NCBI RefSeq assembly: GCF_050286925.1
Contig: NZ_JBFWFX010000003.1
Span: 62,001-126,000, forward strand
Length of the DNA stretch: 64,000 nt
From: Caloranaerobacter sp050286925
GTDB taxonomy: Bacteria; Bacillota; Clostridia; Tissierellales; Thermohalobacteraceae
Direction: 5' to 3'
Shown: piece after piece, positions 16,745 through 26,330 of the stretch
How positions within the stretch are numbered: position 1 is the first letter of the stretch
Layout of the letters: the number at the start of each line of letters is the position of its first letter
Made by a program: the position numbers and the translations under genes
Notes under the pieces: generated by a model
Seen by the model: only the letters and a program-made list of their open reading frames with translations
What the model was told of the DNA's origin: nothing
Databases searched by the model: none

Positions 16745-16954
16745 ATGTTATATCCTTCAGTTAATGACTTATTAAAGAAAGTAGACAGTAGATATACTTT
16801 AGTAATGATGATATCAAAAAGAGCAAGACAAATTGTAGATGGAGATAAACCATTAGTAAATACAGATTCAGCTAAGCCGGTTACAATTGCTGTTCATGAA
16901 ATTTATCAAGGTAAGATTGAATATTCAAGACCAGATATAAAAGGTATTAAATAA
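16745..16954 (+). CDS. rpoZ: RNA polymerase omega subunit
   Basis: This 69-residue protein has the omega signature: MLYPSVNDLLKKVDSRYTLV, ISKRARQIVDG and KPVTIAVHEIYQGKI. It binds the beta' subunit and helps RNA polymerase assemble. GAGGAGGT ends the gmk coding sequence and serves this gene. Its place between gmk and coaBC is standard in Firmicutes. Confidence 0.96.
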   Translation: MLYPSVNDLLKKVDSRYTLVMMISKRARQIVDGDKPLVNTDSAKPVTIAVHEIYQGKIEYSRPDIKGIK

Positions 16955-16967
16955 CGGAGGGATGATA

Positions 16968-18161
16968 TTGCTTTCGAATGTTAATATAGTTTTAGGAGTA
17001 ACAGGGGGAATAGCGGCTTATAAAGCTGTAGATGTGGTTAGTAGATTGAAAAAATTAGGTGCAAATGTAGATGTTATTATGACAAAATCGGCTACAAAAT
17101 TTGTTACTCCTTTAACATTTCAATCATTATCACAAAATTTTGTAACTGTTGATATGTTCGCTGAACCTAAAAAATGGGAAGTTGAACATATTTCATTAGC
17201 ACAGAAAGCGGATATTTTTTTAGTAGCTCCTGCTACAGCTAATGTTATAGGTAAAGTAGCTAATGGAATTGCTGACGATATGTTAACCACGACTATTATG
17301 GCTACTAGGGCAAAAGTAATTTTTGCACCGGCTATGAATACAAATATGTATAGAAATCCAATATTTAAAGAGAATATGGAGAAATTAAAAACCTTAGGTT
17401 ATGAGTTTATTAAACCTGCTTCAGGAAGATTAGCATGTGGAGATTATGGTGAAGGTAAAATGGCAGAGCCTGCAGATATTGTTGAATATATAATAAAAAT
17501 GCATTTTGCAAAGAAGACTTTATTGAACAAGAAAATTGTTGTAACAGCAGGTCCTACTATTGAGAAAATAGATCCTGTTAGATATATAACTAATTTTTCA
17601 AGTGGTAAAATGGGATATGCTATAGCTATTGAGGCTAAGAGAAGAGGTGCAGATGTAATTCTTATAAGTGGACCGACTAATTTGGACAAACCAGATGGCA
17701 TTAAAGTAGTAAATGTAAATACAACGATGGAGATGTTAAAAGCAATTGAAGAGTATTTTGATGAGATTGATGTATTGATAAAAGCAGCAGCTCCATTAGA
17801 TTATAGACCAGAAGTTGTCAGTGATAAAAAGATAAAAAAACAAGATGGAAGTCTTAATATCAAATTTGTTAGAAATCCAGATATATTAGCCCATTTTGGT
17901 AAGCTAAAGAAAAAACAGATATTAGTAGGATTTGCCGCAGAAACAAATGATGTAATAGAAAATGCTATGAAGAAAATAAAAAATAAAAACTTAGATTTTA
18001 TTGTAGCTAATGATGTTACAATGAAAAATGCAGGTTTTAGAAGTAATACTAATATTGCTACAATAATCGATAAGAAAGGTAATATAAATAATTATCCACA
18101 AATGTCAAAAGAAGAGTTAGCGAAAATAATTCTTGATAAAGTAGAGGAATTGTTGTCATGA
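16968..18161 (+). CDS. coaBC: Bifunctional phosphopantothenoylcysteine decarboxylase / phosphopantothenate-cysteine ligase
   Basis: This protein of about 397 residues carries two steps of coenzyme A synthesis. The flavin-dependent CoaC domain (about 1-180) shows VLGVTGGIAAYKA, the catalytic His in WEVEHISLAQ near 70 and the PAMNTNMY motif near 121. The CoaB domain starts near 188 with VVTAGPTIEKIDPVRYITN and FSSGKMGYAIA. The start is uncertain: ATG 16962 is only 1 base from CGGAGGG, while TTG 16968 has ideal spacing and gives the family-like MLSNVNIVLGVTGG. I prefer the TTG. Confidence 0.93.
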   Translation: MLSNVNIVLGVTGGIAAYKAVDVVSRLKKLGANVDVIMTKSATKFVTPLTFQSLSQNFVTVDMFAEPKKWEVEHISLAQKADIFLVAPATANVIGKVANGIADDMLTTTIMATRAKVIFAPAMNTNMYRNPIFKENMEKLKTLGYEFIKPASGRLACGDYGEGKMAEPADIVEYIIKMHFAKKTLLNKKIVVTAGPTIEKIDPVRYITNFSSGKMGYAIAIEAKRRGADVILISGPTNLDKPDGIKVVNVNTTMEMLKAIEEYFDEIDVLIKAAAPLDYRPEVVSDKKIKKQDGSLNIKFVRNPDILAHFGKLKKKQILVGFAAETNDVIENAMKKIKNKNLDFIVANDVTMKNAGFRSNTNIATIIDKKGNINNYPQMSKEELAKIILDKVEELLS

Positions 18162-18170
18162 TATGTATTT

Positions 18171-18210
18171 AAGCTAGGTATTAGCTGAAAGCTATTTATC
18201 TAGCTTTTTA
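18171..18210 (+). terminator. Intrinsic terminator after coaBC
   Basis: AAGCTAG (18171-18177) pairs with CTAGCTT (18200-18206), followed by a T-rich run. An inner TAGCT/AGCTA pairing extends the hairpin. Confidence 0.75.
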
Positions 18211-18258
18211 TCCATTATATAATTTATATATATTTTCTTTTTTTGAAAGGTTGATTGT

Positions 18259-20742
18259 ATGCATAAAAACAAATATGCTTTAATTGTAGTTGATAATGCA
18301 AGTACAAATACTGATAAATTATTTACTTATGTTATTCCTGAAGAAATAATTAACTATGTAGAAGTAGGGAAAAGAGTTTTAGTACCTTTTGGTAAAGGTA
18401 ATAGATTATTAGAGGGGTTAGTGATTGAAATAGTGGATGATATAGATTTTATCTCTAATAAATTGAAACCAATTAAAAAAGTAATTGATGATACTCCAAT
18501 AATTTCAAAGAAACTTATAGAACTTGGGTTGTGGATGAAGGACAAATATCTGGCACAGTATATAGAAGTATTTAAGACAATAATACCAACTGGTATTAGT
18601 AATAAAGTTATAAAATATATTAAAATTACAGAAGGGTATAATTATGCTTATAAAGATAGCTTAGATGAAAATCAGAGAAAAATAATTGAATATTTATTTA
18701 AGTTAAAAGAATGTGAATTAAGTAAGTTAAAAACTGACTTGTGTATAAAAAATATTAATTTACATATAAAAGCTCTAGAAGATAAAGGATTAGTAAAAAT
18801 ATTTGATAAAATCAATACTGGTATAGGTAAGAAATATGAAAAGTTTGTAAAGAGAATATTTGATAAAGATAAAACTATGGAAATAATAGATTCTTTAAGT
18901 AAAAATGCAAATAAGCAAATTGAAGTAATAAAAATATTAAATGATGTAGAGTATATAAAGTTAAAAGAATTAATGATAAAGGCTAACTGCAGTTATTCTA
19001 CTATTAAATCTTTATATTCAAAAGGACTAATTGAAATATTGGATATTAATGTCGATAGAAGTCCAATTAAAGAATATATTCCACCTTATAAAAAAGTGAG
19101 TTTAACTGAGCACCAAAAATTATGCTTGGATACTATTATTAACGATATATCTAAAGGTAATATAAACAAGTTTTTGATACACGGTGTTACTGGTAGCGGG
19201 AAAACTGAGGTCTATTTGCAACTTATTGAGAAAATGCTAAATCAAGATAAGGATTCAATTGTTTTAGTACCAGAAATTTCTTTAACACCGCAAACTGTAG
19301 AGAGATTTGTAGGTAGATTTGGAAATAATGTAGCGATTTTGCATAGTAGGCTTTCTATTGGAGAAAGATATGATGAGTGGAGGAAGATTAAGGAAGGTAA
19401 GGTGAAGATAGTTGTAGGAGCTAGATCAGCTGTATTTGCACCTTTTAACAACTTAGGGTTAATAATTATTGATGAGGAGCATGAAAATAGTTATAAATCG
19501 AGTATGAATCCAAAGTATAATGCTATAGAAGTAGCAGAGAAAAGATGTGATTTAGAAAATGCTGCTTTAGTTTTAGGTTCTGCAACTCCTTCGATTGAAA
19601 CTTATTACAGAGCTAAAAATGGTGATTTTAAGCTGTTAGAGATGCCTACTAGAGCAAATAAAGCTAAAATGCCAAGTATTGAAGTTGTTGATATGAAGGA
19701 AGAACTTGAAAAAGGTAATAAATCAATACTTAGCGAATCTTTATTTAAGGCAATAAAAAATAATTTGCATAATAAAAAACAAACGATTTTGTTTTTGAAT
19801 AGAAGAGGATTTTCAACTTTTATATCTTGTAGAAAATGTGGGTATGTTGTTAAATGTTCAGAATGTGATATTTCAATGACTTATCATTTAGATAATAATG
19901 TTTTAAAGTGCCATTATTGTGGATTGTCTGCTAAACCACCAACTACTTGTCCTGAGTGTGGTAGTAGATATATAAAATATTTTGGAATAGGAACGCAAAA
20001 AGTTGAAGAATATATAAAAAAAATATTTCCATTAGCTAAAGTTGCTAGAATGGATGTAGATAATACTACTAAAAAAGGTAGTCATGAAAGAATTTTAAAT
20101 GGCATGAAAAGAGGAGAAATAGATATTTTAATAGGAACACAAATGATTTCAAAAGGATTAGATTTTCCAAATGTAACTCTAGTTGGTATAATAGCTGCAG
20201 ATATAAGTTTAAATTTACCAGACTTTAGAGCATCAGAAAGAACCTTTCAACTAGTTACTCAAGTGAGTGGTAGAGCAGGCAGAGGTGATGCAGAAGGTAG
20301 AGTTATATTACAGACTTATGAACCTGAGCACTATAGTATTTTAGCATCAAAGGAGCATGATTATAAGAAATTTTATGATATGGAGATAAAAATAAGAAAA
20401 GAATTTAATTATCCACCTTATACAAACATTATAAATATTGTGTTAGGAAGTAGGGATGAGATTAAACTTAATGAAGCATCTAAAGAGTTTTATTTTTGCT
20501 TAGTAAATGCACTAAAAGAAAGTTTTGGGGAAATACGAGACGATTTAATTTTAGGCCCCAATCCAGCACCAATTTATAAAATAAGAAATAACTATCGCCA
20601 TCAAATTATGATAAAATGTAAAGAAGAAGAAATAAAAATTGTCAAGAAAATACTTAAAGATTTAGTTATTAATAAAAAAAATGATAAAAAGTTCAAGAAT
20701 ATAAAAATTAGTATCGATATAAATCCAGTAAGTGTAATTTAG
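18259..20742 (+). CDS. priA: Primosomal protein N' (replication restart helicase)
   Basis: This 827-residue superfamily 2 helicase reloads the replisome at stalled forks. The N-terminal DNA-binding domain starts YALIVVDNASTNTDKLFTYVIP. Walker A is GVTGSGKTEVYL near 308, and the Walker B DEEH lies near 404. The helicase domain is split by four cysteine pairs (CRKCGYVVKCSEC, CHYCG, CPECG, about 524-570) that bind two zinc ions. Motif VI appears as VSGRAGRG near 672. It is slightly longer than B. subtilis PriA. Def and fmt follow, a conserved order. Confidence 0.96.
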   Translation: MHKNKYALIVVDNASTNTDKLFTYVIPEEIINYVEVGKRVLVPFGKGNRLLEGLVIEIVDDIDFISNKLKPIKKVIDDTPIISKKLIELGLWMKDKYLAQYIEVFKTIIPTGISNKVIKYIKITEGYNYAYKDSLDENQRKIIEYLFKLKECELSKLKTDLCIKNINLHIKALEDKGLVKIFDKINTGIGKKYEKFVKRIFDKDKTMEIIDSLSKNANKQIEVIKILNDVEYIKLKELMIKANCSYSTIKSLYSKGLIEILDINVDRSPIKEYIPPYKKVSLTEHQKLCLDTIINDISKGNINKFLIHGVTGSGKTEVYLQLIEKMLNQDKDSIVLVPEISLTPQTVERFVGRFGNNVAILHSRLSIGERYDEWRKIKEGKVKIVVGARSAVFAPFNNLGLIIIDEEHENSYKSSMNPKYNAIEVAEKRCDLENAALVLGSATPSIETYYRAKNGDFKLLEMPTRANKAKMPSIEVVDMKEELEKGNKSILSESLFKAIKNNLHNKKQTILFLNRRGFSTFISCRKCGYVVKCSECDISMTYHLDNNVLKCHYCGLSAKPPTTCPECGSRYIKYFGIGTQKVEEYIKKIFPLAKVARMDVDNTTKKGSHERILNGMKRGEIDILIGTQMISKGLDFPNVTLVGIIAADISLNLPDFRASERTFQLVTQVSGRAGRGDAEGRVILQTYEPEHYSILASKEHDYKKFYDMEIKIRKEFNYPPYTNIINIVLGSRDEIKLNEASKEFYFCLVNALKESFGEIRDDLILGPNPAPIYKIRNNYRHQIMIKCKEEEIKIVKKILKDLVINKKNDKKFKNIKISIDINPVSVI

Positions 20743-20754
20743 GAGGATGATATC

Positions 20755-21201
20755 ATGGCAATTCGTCAATTAAGATATATAGGCGACCCAATTCTTAGAA
20801 AAAAGTCAAGAGAAGTAACAAAGATTGATGATAGAATAAAGATATTATTAGATGATATGTTAGAAACAATGTATAAAAATGAAGGAGTAGGATTGGCAGC
20901 ACCACAGGTGGGAATTTTGAAAAGAGTAGTTGTTATAGATATTGGTAAAGGACCTATTAAATTAATAAATCCAGAAATTATATCAATGGAAGGTGAAGTT
21001 ATCGATGTAGAAGGATGTTTAAGCGTTCCGGGAGAATCTGGAGAAGTTAAAAGACCTAGTAAAGTTAAAGTTAAATATTTAGATGAGAACGGAAAAGAAT
21101 TAGTGATTGAAGGAACCGGTCTTTTGGCCAGAGCTTTATGCCATGAAATAGACCATTTAAATGGTATTTTGTTTGTTGATAAAGTTATAACAAAATCATA
21201 G
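20755..21201 (+). CDS. def: Peptide deformylase
   Basis: This 148-residue metalloenzyme removes the N-formyl group from nascent proteins. The three motifs are GVGLAAPQVG (about 44-53), EGCLSVPG (about 86-93, with the metal-binding Cys) and HEIDHLNG (about 130-137, with two His ligands). Its AGGAGG ribosome site lies in the last bases before ATG, shared with the end of priA. The last few codons (ACA AAA TCA TAG) coincide with the end of repeat copy B, so the repeat may have supplied the present C-terminus and stop. Confidence 0.95.
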   Translation: MAIRQLRYIGDPILRKKSREVTKIDDRIKILLDDMLETMYKNEGVGLAAPQVGILKRVVVIDIGKGPIKLINPEIISMEGEVIDVEGCLSVPGESGEVKRPSKVKVKYLDENGKELVIEGTGLLARALCHEIDHLNGILFVDKVITKS

Positions 21202-21372
21202 ATTTAAATAAATTATAAGGATAATTCGGAAATTATATTTGAATTTATCCACAATTTAAAGTAGTTTATAACGACTCTGGCATGTAAACATGCCAGACAA
21301 AGTTTCAATAAAATCGACATTAAATTTTTAAAATATAAGATTTTATTATAATTTCCTATGGATTATTATAAA
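21187..21372 (-). repeat. Interspersed repeat, copy B (long form, reverse orientation)
   Basis: Read on the minus strand it begins ATAATCCATAGGAAATTATAA and ends AATTTATTTAAATCTATGATT. The core palindrome TCTGGCATGT (21276-21285)/ACATGCCAGA (21288-21297) is perfect with a 2-base spacer. Its inner segment matches copy E almost base for base (GACAAAGTTTCAATAAAATC). It fills the def-fmt gap and overlaps the end of def. Confidence 0.85.
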
Positions 21373-21393
21373 AAAACAGATAGAGGTGTTAGC

Positions 21394-22323
21394 ATGAAAG
21401 TAGTTTTTATGGGAACTCCAGATTTTGCAGTACCTACACTTAAGAGAATACATGAAAGCAAATATGATATACCTTTAGTAATTACTCAACCTGATAGACC
21501 TAAAGGCAGAGGAAAAAAACTAGCTTCTCCTCCGGTTAAGGTTGAAGCTGAAAAGTTAGGAATTAAAGTGTTTCAGCCAGAAAATGTTAATACAAAAGAG
21601 ACTATTGAGTTATTGGAAAGTATATCACCAGATGTAATAGTAGTTGTAGCATATGGACAAATTTTAAAAGAAGAAATTTTGAAATTACCTAAATATGGGT
21701 GCATTAACGTACATGCTTCCTTATTACCGTATTATAGAGGAGCTGCACCTATAAACTGGGCAATTATTAATGGAGAAAAGAAAACAGGGATAACAACTAT
21801 GTATATGGATAAAGGATTAGATACAGGTGATATGCTTCTTAAAAAAGAAGTTTTAATTGGTGAAAACGAAACAGCTGGCCAACTGCATGATAGATTGAAG
21901 GAAATTGGAGCAGAATTACTTGTAGAAACTTTACATTATATTGAAAAAGGACAAATAGAAAGAATTCCACAGGACAATAGTATAGCTACTTATGCTCCAA
22001 TTTTAAATAAATCTATTGGTAAGATAGATTGGGGAAAAACAGCTGTTGAAATTCATAATTTAGTACGAGGTTTAAATCCTTGGCCTTGTGCTTATTTTGA
22101 ATATAATAATATGAAAGTCAAAGTTTTTGTGACAGAAGTTTGTAAAGAAATTAAAGAAGGTAATATAGGTCAAGTTGTAAAAGTAGATAATGAAGGAATT
22201 TATGTTAGTACAGCTAAAGACTGCTTGGTTATAAAAGAATTGCAATTTCCAAATAAGAGAAGAATGAAGGTCTCAGAGTATTTAAAGGGTAATGAATTTC
22301 CTACAGGTATAATATTAAAATAA
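21394..22323 (+). CDS. fmt: Methionyl-tRNA formyltransferase
   Basis: This 309-residue enzyme formylates initiator Met-tRNA using 10-formyl-THF. It opens MKVVFMGTPDFAVPTLKRI, carries the catalytic region INVHASLLPYYRGAAPINWAI near 104-124 with TTMYMDKGLDTGDM, and has the C-terminal OB-like tRNA-binding domain from about 205. ATG 21394 follows GAGGTG. An ATG at 21358 gives a longer frame, but it lies inside repeat copy B (ATGGATTATTATAAA) and is not the real start. It pairs with def in N-terminal formyl processing. Confidence 0.96.
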   Translation: MKVVFMGTPDFAVPTLKRIHESKYDIPLVITQPDRPKGRGKKLASPPVKVEAEKLGIKVFQPENVNTKETIELLESISPDVIVVVAYGQILKEEILKLPKYGCINVHASLLPYYRGAAPINWAIINGEKKTGITTMYMDKGLDTGDMLLKKEVLIGENETAGQLHDRLKEIGAELLVETLHYIEKGQIERIPQDNSIATYAPILNKSIGKIDWGKTAVEIHNLVRGLNPWPCAYFEYNNMKVKVFVTEVCKEIKEGNIGQVVKVDNEGIYVSTAKDCLVIKELQFPNKRRMKVSEYLKGNEFPTGIILK

Positions 22324-22339
22324 TTTGGAAGTGAATTAC

Positions 22340-23092
22340 ATGAAAAAGGATAAGTTCAGTTTTATAAGTACATTATCAATATTATTTATAATTTTAATAT
22401 TTATAATTTATTTTGGTTTTTACTTGGCTTTTAGCAATTCAGTAGATATATCAAAAATAGTGCTATTAGTTATTTCAACAATTTTAATATTTTTTGCTTT
22501 TAATATTTTAATAGGGGTATTATTGTTATATATCTTAACTACTGGCAAGAACTTATCAAATATAAGTTATCAATATCTAAAAAAAATGAATAAAATTTTG
22601 TTTCCAATTTTAGTTTTTATAGCTAAAGTATTTAGATTGGACAAGGATAGTATTAGAAGAGTTTTTGCAGATATAAATAATTTATTAGTTATGACAAAAA
22701 ATATTAACATAAATAGTGAAGATATTCTTATTCTTATACCACATTGTTTACAGAGTTCAGATTGCAAACATAAAATTACTCATGATATAAATAATTGTAG
22801 GATGTGTGGTAAATGTGATATAAGTGATATATTAAGATTAAGTAGAGAATATAATGTAAAAACAGTTGTTGCTACTGGTGGGACTTTAGCTAGAGAATGG
22901 ATTAAAAAAAACAGGCCAAAAGCAATTATTGCTGTAGCTTGTGAAAGAGACTTAGTAAGTGGGATTAACGATGTAAGGAAAATACCAGTAATAGGAGTTA
23001 TTAATGAAAGACCTAATGGGCCCTGCTTTGATACTAGGGTTAATATAAAAAAATTAGAAGAAGCCATAAAATTTTATCTAAAGGAGGTATAA
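22340..23092 (+). CDS. DUF116-family membrane-anchored cysteine-rich protein
   Basis: This 250-residue protein has two N-terminal hydrophobic spans (about 7-33 and 40-70), an amphipathic region and a cytoplasmic-looking domain with conserved cysteines. These are PHCLQSSDCKHK near 136, CRMCGKCDI near 154 and ACERDLVSGI near 203. The order resembles DUF116 proteins of clostridia and methanogens, whose Cys clusters suggest metal or Fe-S binding. The function is unknown. ATG 22340 follows TGGAAGTG. The gene lies between fmt and the metallopeptidase, with gaps of 16 and 2 bases. Confidence 0.85.
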   Translation: MKKDKFSFISTLSILFIILIFIIYFGFYLAFSNSVDISKIVLLVISTILIFFAFNILIGVLLLYILTTGKNLSNISYQYLKKMNKILFPILVFIAKVFRLDKDSIRRVFADINNLLVMTKNININSEDILILIPHCLQSSDCKHKITHDINNCRMCGKCDISDILRLSREYNVKTVVATGGTLAREWIKKNRPKAIIAVACERDLVSGINDVRKIPVIGVINERPNGPCFDTRVNIKKLEEAIKFYLKEV

Positions 23093-23094
23093 AT

Positions 23095-23787
23095 ATGTAT
23101 CATTATGGATACTATGGAATAGATCCAACTTTTATATTAGTTTTACCTGCAATAATATTTGCTATGTATGCTCAAACTAAAGTCCAAACAACTTTTAGTA
23201 AGTATCTTAGAATAGGAAATATTTCGGGATATACTGGAGCACAAGTTGCAAGAATGATACTTGATAGAAATGGTCTTTATGATGTGAGGATTGAATTAAT
23301 TGGAGGAAGGCTTACTGACCATTATGACCCACGAAGTAGAGTTCTAAGACTTTCAAGAGATGTTTATAGTGGAACATCAGTTGCTTCGATAGGAGTAGCT
23401 GCACATGAAGTTGGTCATGCAATACAACATGCAAATGGATATTTTCCATTAATTCTAAGAAACAGTATTGCACCTGTGGCGAGTTTTGGGGCTAGATTTG
23501 TTTGGATATTAATTTTCGCAGGATTTATTTTACAGGCATATGCTTTGATTCAGTTAGCGATATTACTTTATTTAGCAGTAGTAGCTTTTCAAGTTATTAC
23601 ACTACCTGTTGAATTCAATGCGAGTCGTAGAGCTTTAGTTCAGCTTCAAAATGGTATAATAACTTATGAAGAAGTAAGTCCAGTTAAAAAGGTTTTAAGA
23701 GCAGCGGCTTTAACATATGTTGCTGCTACACTAGTTGCGATTGGCCAGTTGTTGAGATTGATAATATTAAGCAATAGACGAGATTAA
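23095..23787 (+). CDS. YugP-type zinc metallopeptidase (membrane)
   Basis: This is a 230-residue membrane protein with an N-terminal span (about 9-25), the zinc motif HEVGHAIQHANGY (His near 104 and 108) and two or three C-terminal spans. A conserved stretch, VTxxPVEFNASRRAL, appears here as ITLPVEFNASRRALVQL near 165. Family members are putative neutral zinc peptidases of unknown substrate. An AAGGAGGT site at the end of the DUF116 gene drives it. The TAA stop lies in the first arm of the following terminator. Confidence 0.9.
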   Translation: MYHYGYYGIDPTFILVLPAIIFAMYAQTKVQTTFSKYLRIGNISGYTGAQVARMILDRNGLYDVRIELIGGRLTDHYDPRSRVLRLSRDVYSGTSVASIGVAAHEVGHAIQHANGYFPLILRNSIAPVASFGARFVWILIFAGFILQAYALIQLAILLYLAVVAFQVITLPVEFNASRRALVQLQNGIITYEEVSPVKKVLRAAALTYVAATLVAIGQLLRLIILSNRRD

Positions 23788-23811
23788 AGGGGACAGCCCC
23801 TTTATTTTTTT
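23786..23811 (+). terminator. Intrinsic terminator after the metallopeptidase gene
   Basis: AAAGGGG (23786-23792) pairs with CCCCTTT (23797-23803), followed by ATTTTTTT. Transcription into rsmB may still occur by read-through. Confidence 0.85.
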
Positions 23812-23830
23812 GATGGAGGGAAAATGTATT

Positions 23831-25171
23831 ATGAAAAATTCAAGAGAAATTGCTTTGAAAATATTATATGAAATAGATGTAAAAAAAGCCTATTCTAGTA
23901 TATCAGTGAATAAAAATTTGAGATCAAATGTAAAAGAACTAGATGAATTGTTTATTAGAGAATTAGTATATGGTGTATTAGAGAATTTAATATTTATAGA
24001 TTGGATTATTAAGAAATATTCAAAAGTTAGATTTAGTAAAATATCACCGATAGTGAAAGAAATTTTAAGAATGGGAATTTATCAGATAATTTTTATGGAT
24101 AGAGTGCCGGATAGTGCTGCATGTAATGAATCGGTTAAATTAGCGAAAAAATATAGCCATAAAGGAACTGTTGGTTTTGTTAATGGAATGTTACGTACTA
24201 TTTCTCGAAACAAAAATAATATTAAAGTTCCTGATAAAGAGTTAGAACCTATAAAATATCTTTCAATAAAATATTCACATCCAGAGTGGATGGTTAAAAG
24301 ATGGGTTAAAGAATTTGGTTTTGAGTTTACTGAAGCACTATGTATGGCTAATAATAAAAAACCTAAATTAAATATAAGGGTAAACACATTAAAAATTAGT
24401 AGAGATGAACTTATGAAAAGACTTAATAATAAGGGTTTAAAAGTTTATAAGACTAAATATGCAGATGATGGGATAATAGTTGAAAACCCTGTCAGAATTA
24501 CTGATACAGAAGAATTTAACAAAGGATATTTTCAAATCCAAGACGAGAGTTCAATGCTTGTAGGACAGATATTAAATCCTAAAGAAGGCAGTTTAGTTTT
24601 AGACGTGTGTAGTGCGCCTGGAGGCAAAACTACTCATATAGCGCAGAAGATGAATAACAAAGGCAAAATTATTGCTAGAGACATACATGAGCATAAGCTT
24701 GAGTTAGTTGAGCAAAATGCGAGAAGATTAGGTATCGATATTATTGATACAGAAGTTTTTGATGCTTTAGTATTAGATACTGATTTAGTAGGGAAAATAG
24801 ACTATTGTGTAGTAGATGTTCCATGTTCTGGATTTGGATTAATAAGAAGAAAGCCAGAAATAAAATATAATAGAACTTTAGAAGATATAAAAGAGATTAA
24901 TGAGATACAGTATAATATTCTTAAAAATAGTAGTCGTTATTTGAAACAAAATGGTATTTTAGTATACAGTACATGCACAATAGAAAAAGAAGAAAATATA
25001 AGACTAATTAACAGATTTTTATCGGAAAATCCGATGTATAAACTTGTTCCAATAGAAGAAATCAAGTGCGATGATATAAAAATTAGCAGTAAAGATGGAT
25101 ATATTGAGTTTTTCCCAAATATTCATGGAACAGATGGATTTTTTATTGCAAAATTGATTAAAATTTACTAG
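23831..25171 (+). CDS. rsmB: 16S rRNA (cytosine-967-C5)-methyltransferase RsmB
   Basis: This 446-residue protein has an N-terminal NusB-like domain (about 1-130) and a Rossmann methyltransferase domain. SAM motif I is LDVCSAPGGKTTHIA near 256. The two m5C catalytic cysteines lie in DVPCSGFGLIRRKPEIKY (near 330) and YSTCTIEKEEN (near 380). The ATG at 23831 has GGAGGG 10 bases upstream. An in-frame ATG at 23810 lies within the terminator tail and is less likely. It belongs to the conserved fmt-to-rsgA translation cluster. Confidence 0.94.
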   Translation: MKNSREIALKILYEIDVKKAYSSISVNKNLRSNVKELDELFIRELVYGVLENLIFIDWIIKKYSKVRFSKISPIVKEILRMGIYQIIFMDRVPDSAACNESVKLAKKYSHKGTVGFVNGMLRTISRNKNNIKVPDKELEPIKYLSIKYSHPEWMVKRWVKEFGFEFTEALCMANNKKPKLNIRVNTLKISRDELMKRLNNKGLKVYKTKYADDGIIVENPVRITDTEEFNKGYFQIQDESSMLVGQILNPKEGSLVLDVCSAPGGKTTHIAQKMNNKGKIIARDIHEHKLELVEQNARRLGIDIIDTEVFDALVLDTDLVGKIDYCVVDVPCSGFGLIRRKPEIKYNRTLEDIKEINEIQYNILKNSSRYLKQNGILVYSTCTIEKEENIRLINRFLSENPMYKLVPIEEIKCDDIKISSKDGYIEFFPNIHGTDGFFIAKLIKIY

Positions 25172-25235
25172 TAATAACTATATGATTAAATATGCTATAA
25201 TAAAAAATATGTAAAGTAGAATTAGGAGGGATTTT

Positions 25236-26279
25236 TTGAGTAAAAAAGATTTAAAATCTTTAACATTGGATGAATTAAAGAATTTATTTAAAAGTATTGG
25301 AGAAAAATCTTTTAGAGGTGAGCAAGCTTTTAGATGGATTCATCAGAGAATGATAAATTCAATAGACGATATAACTGAGTTTTCTAAAACATTAAAGGAC
25401 AAGCTGAATAATGAATATAAAATAACCAAATTGCGAATAGTTAAAAGATTTGATTCAAAAATTGATGAAACAAAAAAATATCTTTTTTTACTTGAAGATG
25501 GCAATATAATAGAAAGTGTTATGATGAAGTATAAACATGGAATATCTGTATGTATTTCTACACAAGTTGGCTGTAAGATGGGATGTTCGTTTTGTGCTTC
25601 CACAAAAGGTGGTTTCGTACGAAATCTTACACCAGGTGAGATTGTTGATCAAGTATATCAGATACAAAAGGATTTAGATGTTAAAGTAAGTAATATAGTT
25701 TTAATGGGAAGTGGTGAACCTCTAGATAATTTTGATAATGTAATAAAGTTTTTAGAACTTATACATTGCAAAAGCGGACAAAACTTAGGATATAGACATA
25801 TTACTCTTTCTACATGTGGAATAGTGCCTAAGATTTATGATTTAGCCAATCTTAAGATACCCATTACATTATCAATATCATTACATTCGGCGTTTGATGA
25901 TGAAAGAAAAAAAATTATGCCAATAGCTAATAAATATACAATTAAAGATATATTAGATGCTTGTAAGTATTATATTAGTAAAACAAATAGGAGAATTACT
26001 TTTGAATATACATTGATTAATGGCGTGAACGATTCTGCAAGGCATGCTAATGAGTTGGCTAAAATACTATCAGGTATGTTATGTCATGTGAATTTAATAC
26101 CGCTAAATCCAATAAAAGAGGCTAATTTTAAGACCTCAAAAGATGCAAATGTATTAAAATTCAAAGAGATACTTGAAAGTAGAAATATAAATACAACTAT
26201 TAGGAGAGAAATGGGTGGAGATATTAATGCAGCTTGTGGGCAGTTAAGAAGAGATTATATAAATGAAAATCAATTGTAA
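25236..26279 (+). CDS. rlmN: Dual-specificity 23S rRNA (A2503-C2)/tRNA methyltransferase RlmN
   Basis: This 347-residue radical SAM enzyme methylates A2503 of 23S rRNA and A37 of some tRNAs. The Fe-S motif CKMGCSFC lies near 112-119. The methyl-carrying Cys is in GGDINAACGQL near 333, and a second catalytic Cys is expected in the core. The N-terminal helical domain starts LKSLTLDELKNLF. The start is TTG 25236, with TAGGAGGG 6 bases upstream. The gene sits between rsmB and prpC, as in many Firmicutes. Confidence 0.96.
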   Translation: MSKKDLKSLTLDELKNLFKSIGEKSFRGEQAFRWIHQRMINSIDDITEFSKTLKDKLNNEYKITKLRIVKRFDSKIDETKKYLFLLEDGNIIESVMMKYKHGISVCISTQVGCKMGCSFCASTKGGFVRNLTPGEIVDQVYQIQKDLDVKVSNIVLMGSGEPLDNFDNVIKFLELIHCKSGQNLGYRHITLSTCGIVPKIYDLANLKIPITLSISLHSAFDDERKKIMPIANKYTIKDILDACKYYISKTNRRITFEYTLINGVNDSARHANELAKILSGMLCHVNLIPLNPIKEANFKTSKDANVLKFKEILESRNINTTIRREMGGDINAACGQLRRDYINENQL

Positions 26280-26330
26280 TTTATATTAATAAAAATATAA
26301 GATTTTGTTTTTTAAAAGTGAGGGGATAAT

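Noticed and set aside
21358..21393. Upstream ATG extending fmt by 12 codons
   Set aside because: The ATG is part of repeat copy B and lacks a ribosome site; the Fmt family starts at MKVVFMGTPDFAVP.
26280..26330. ATATAAGATTTTGTTTTTT before prpC as a further repeat copy
   Set aside because: Only the AAGATTTTGTT part matches; the AATCCAT end and tail context are absent.
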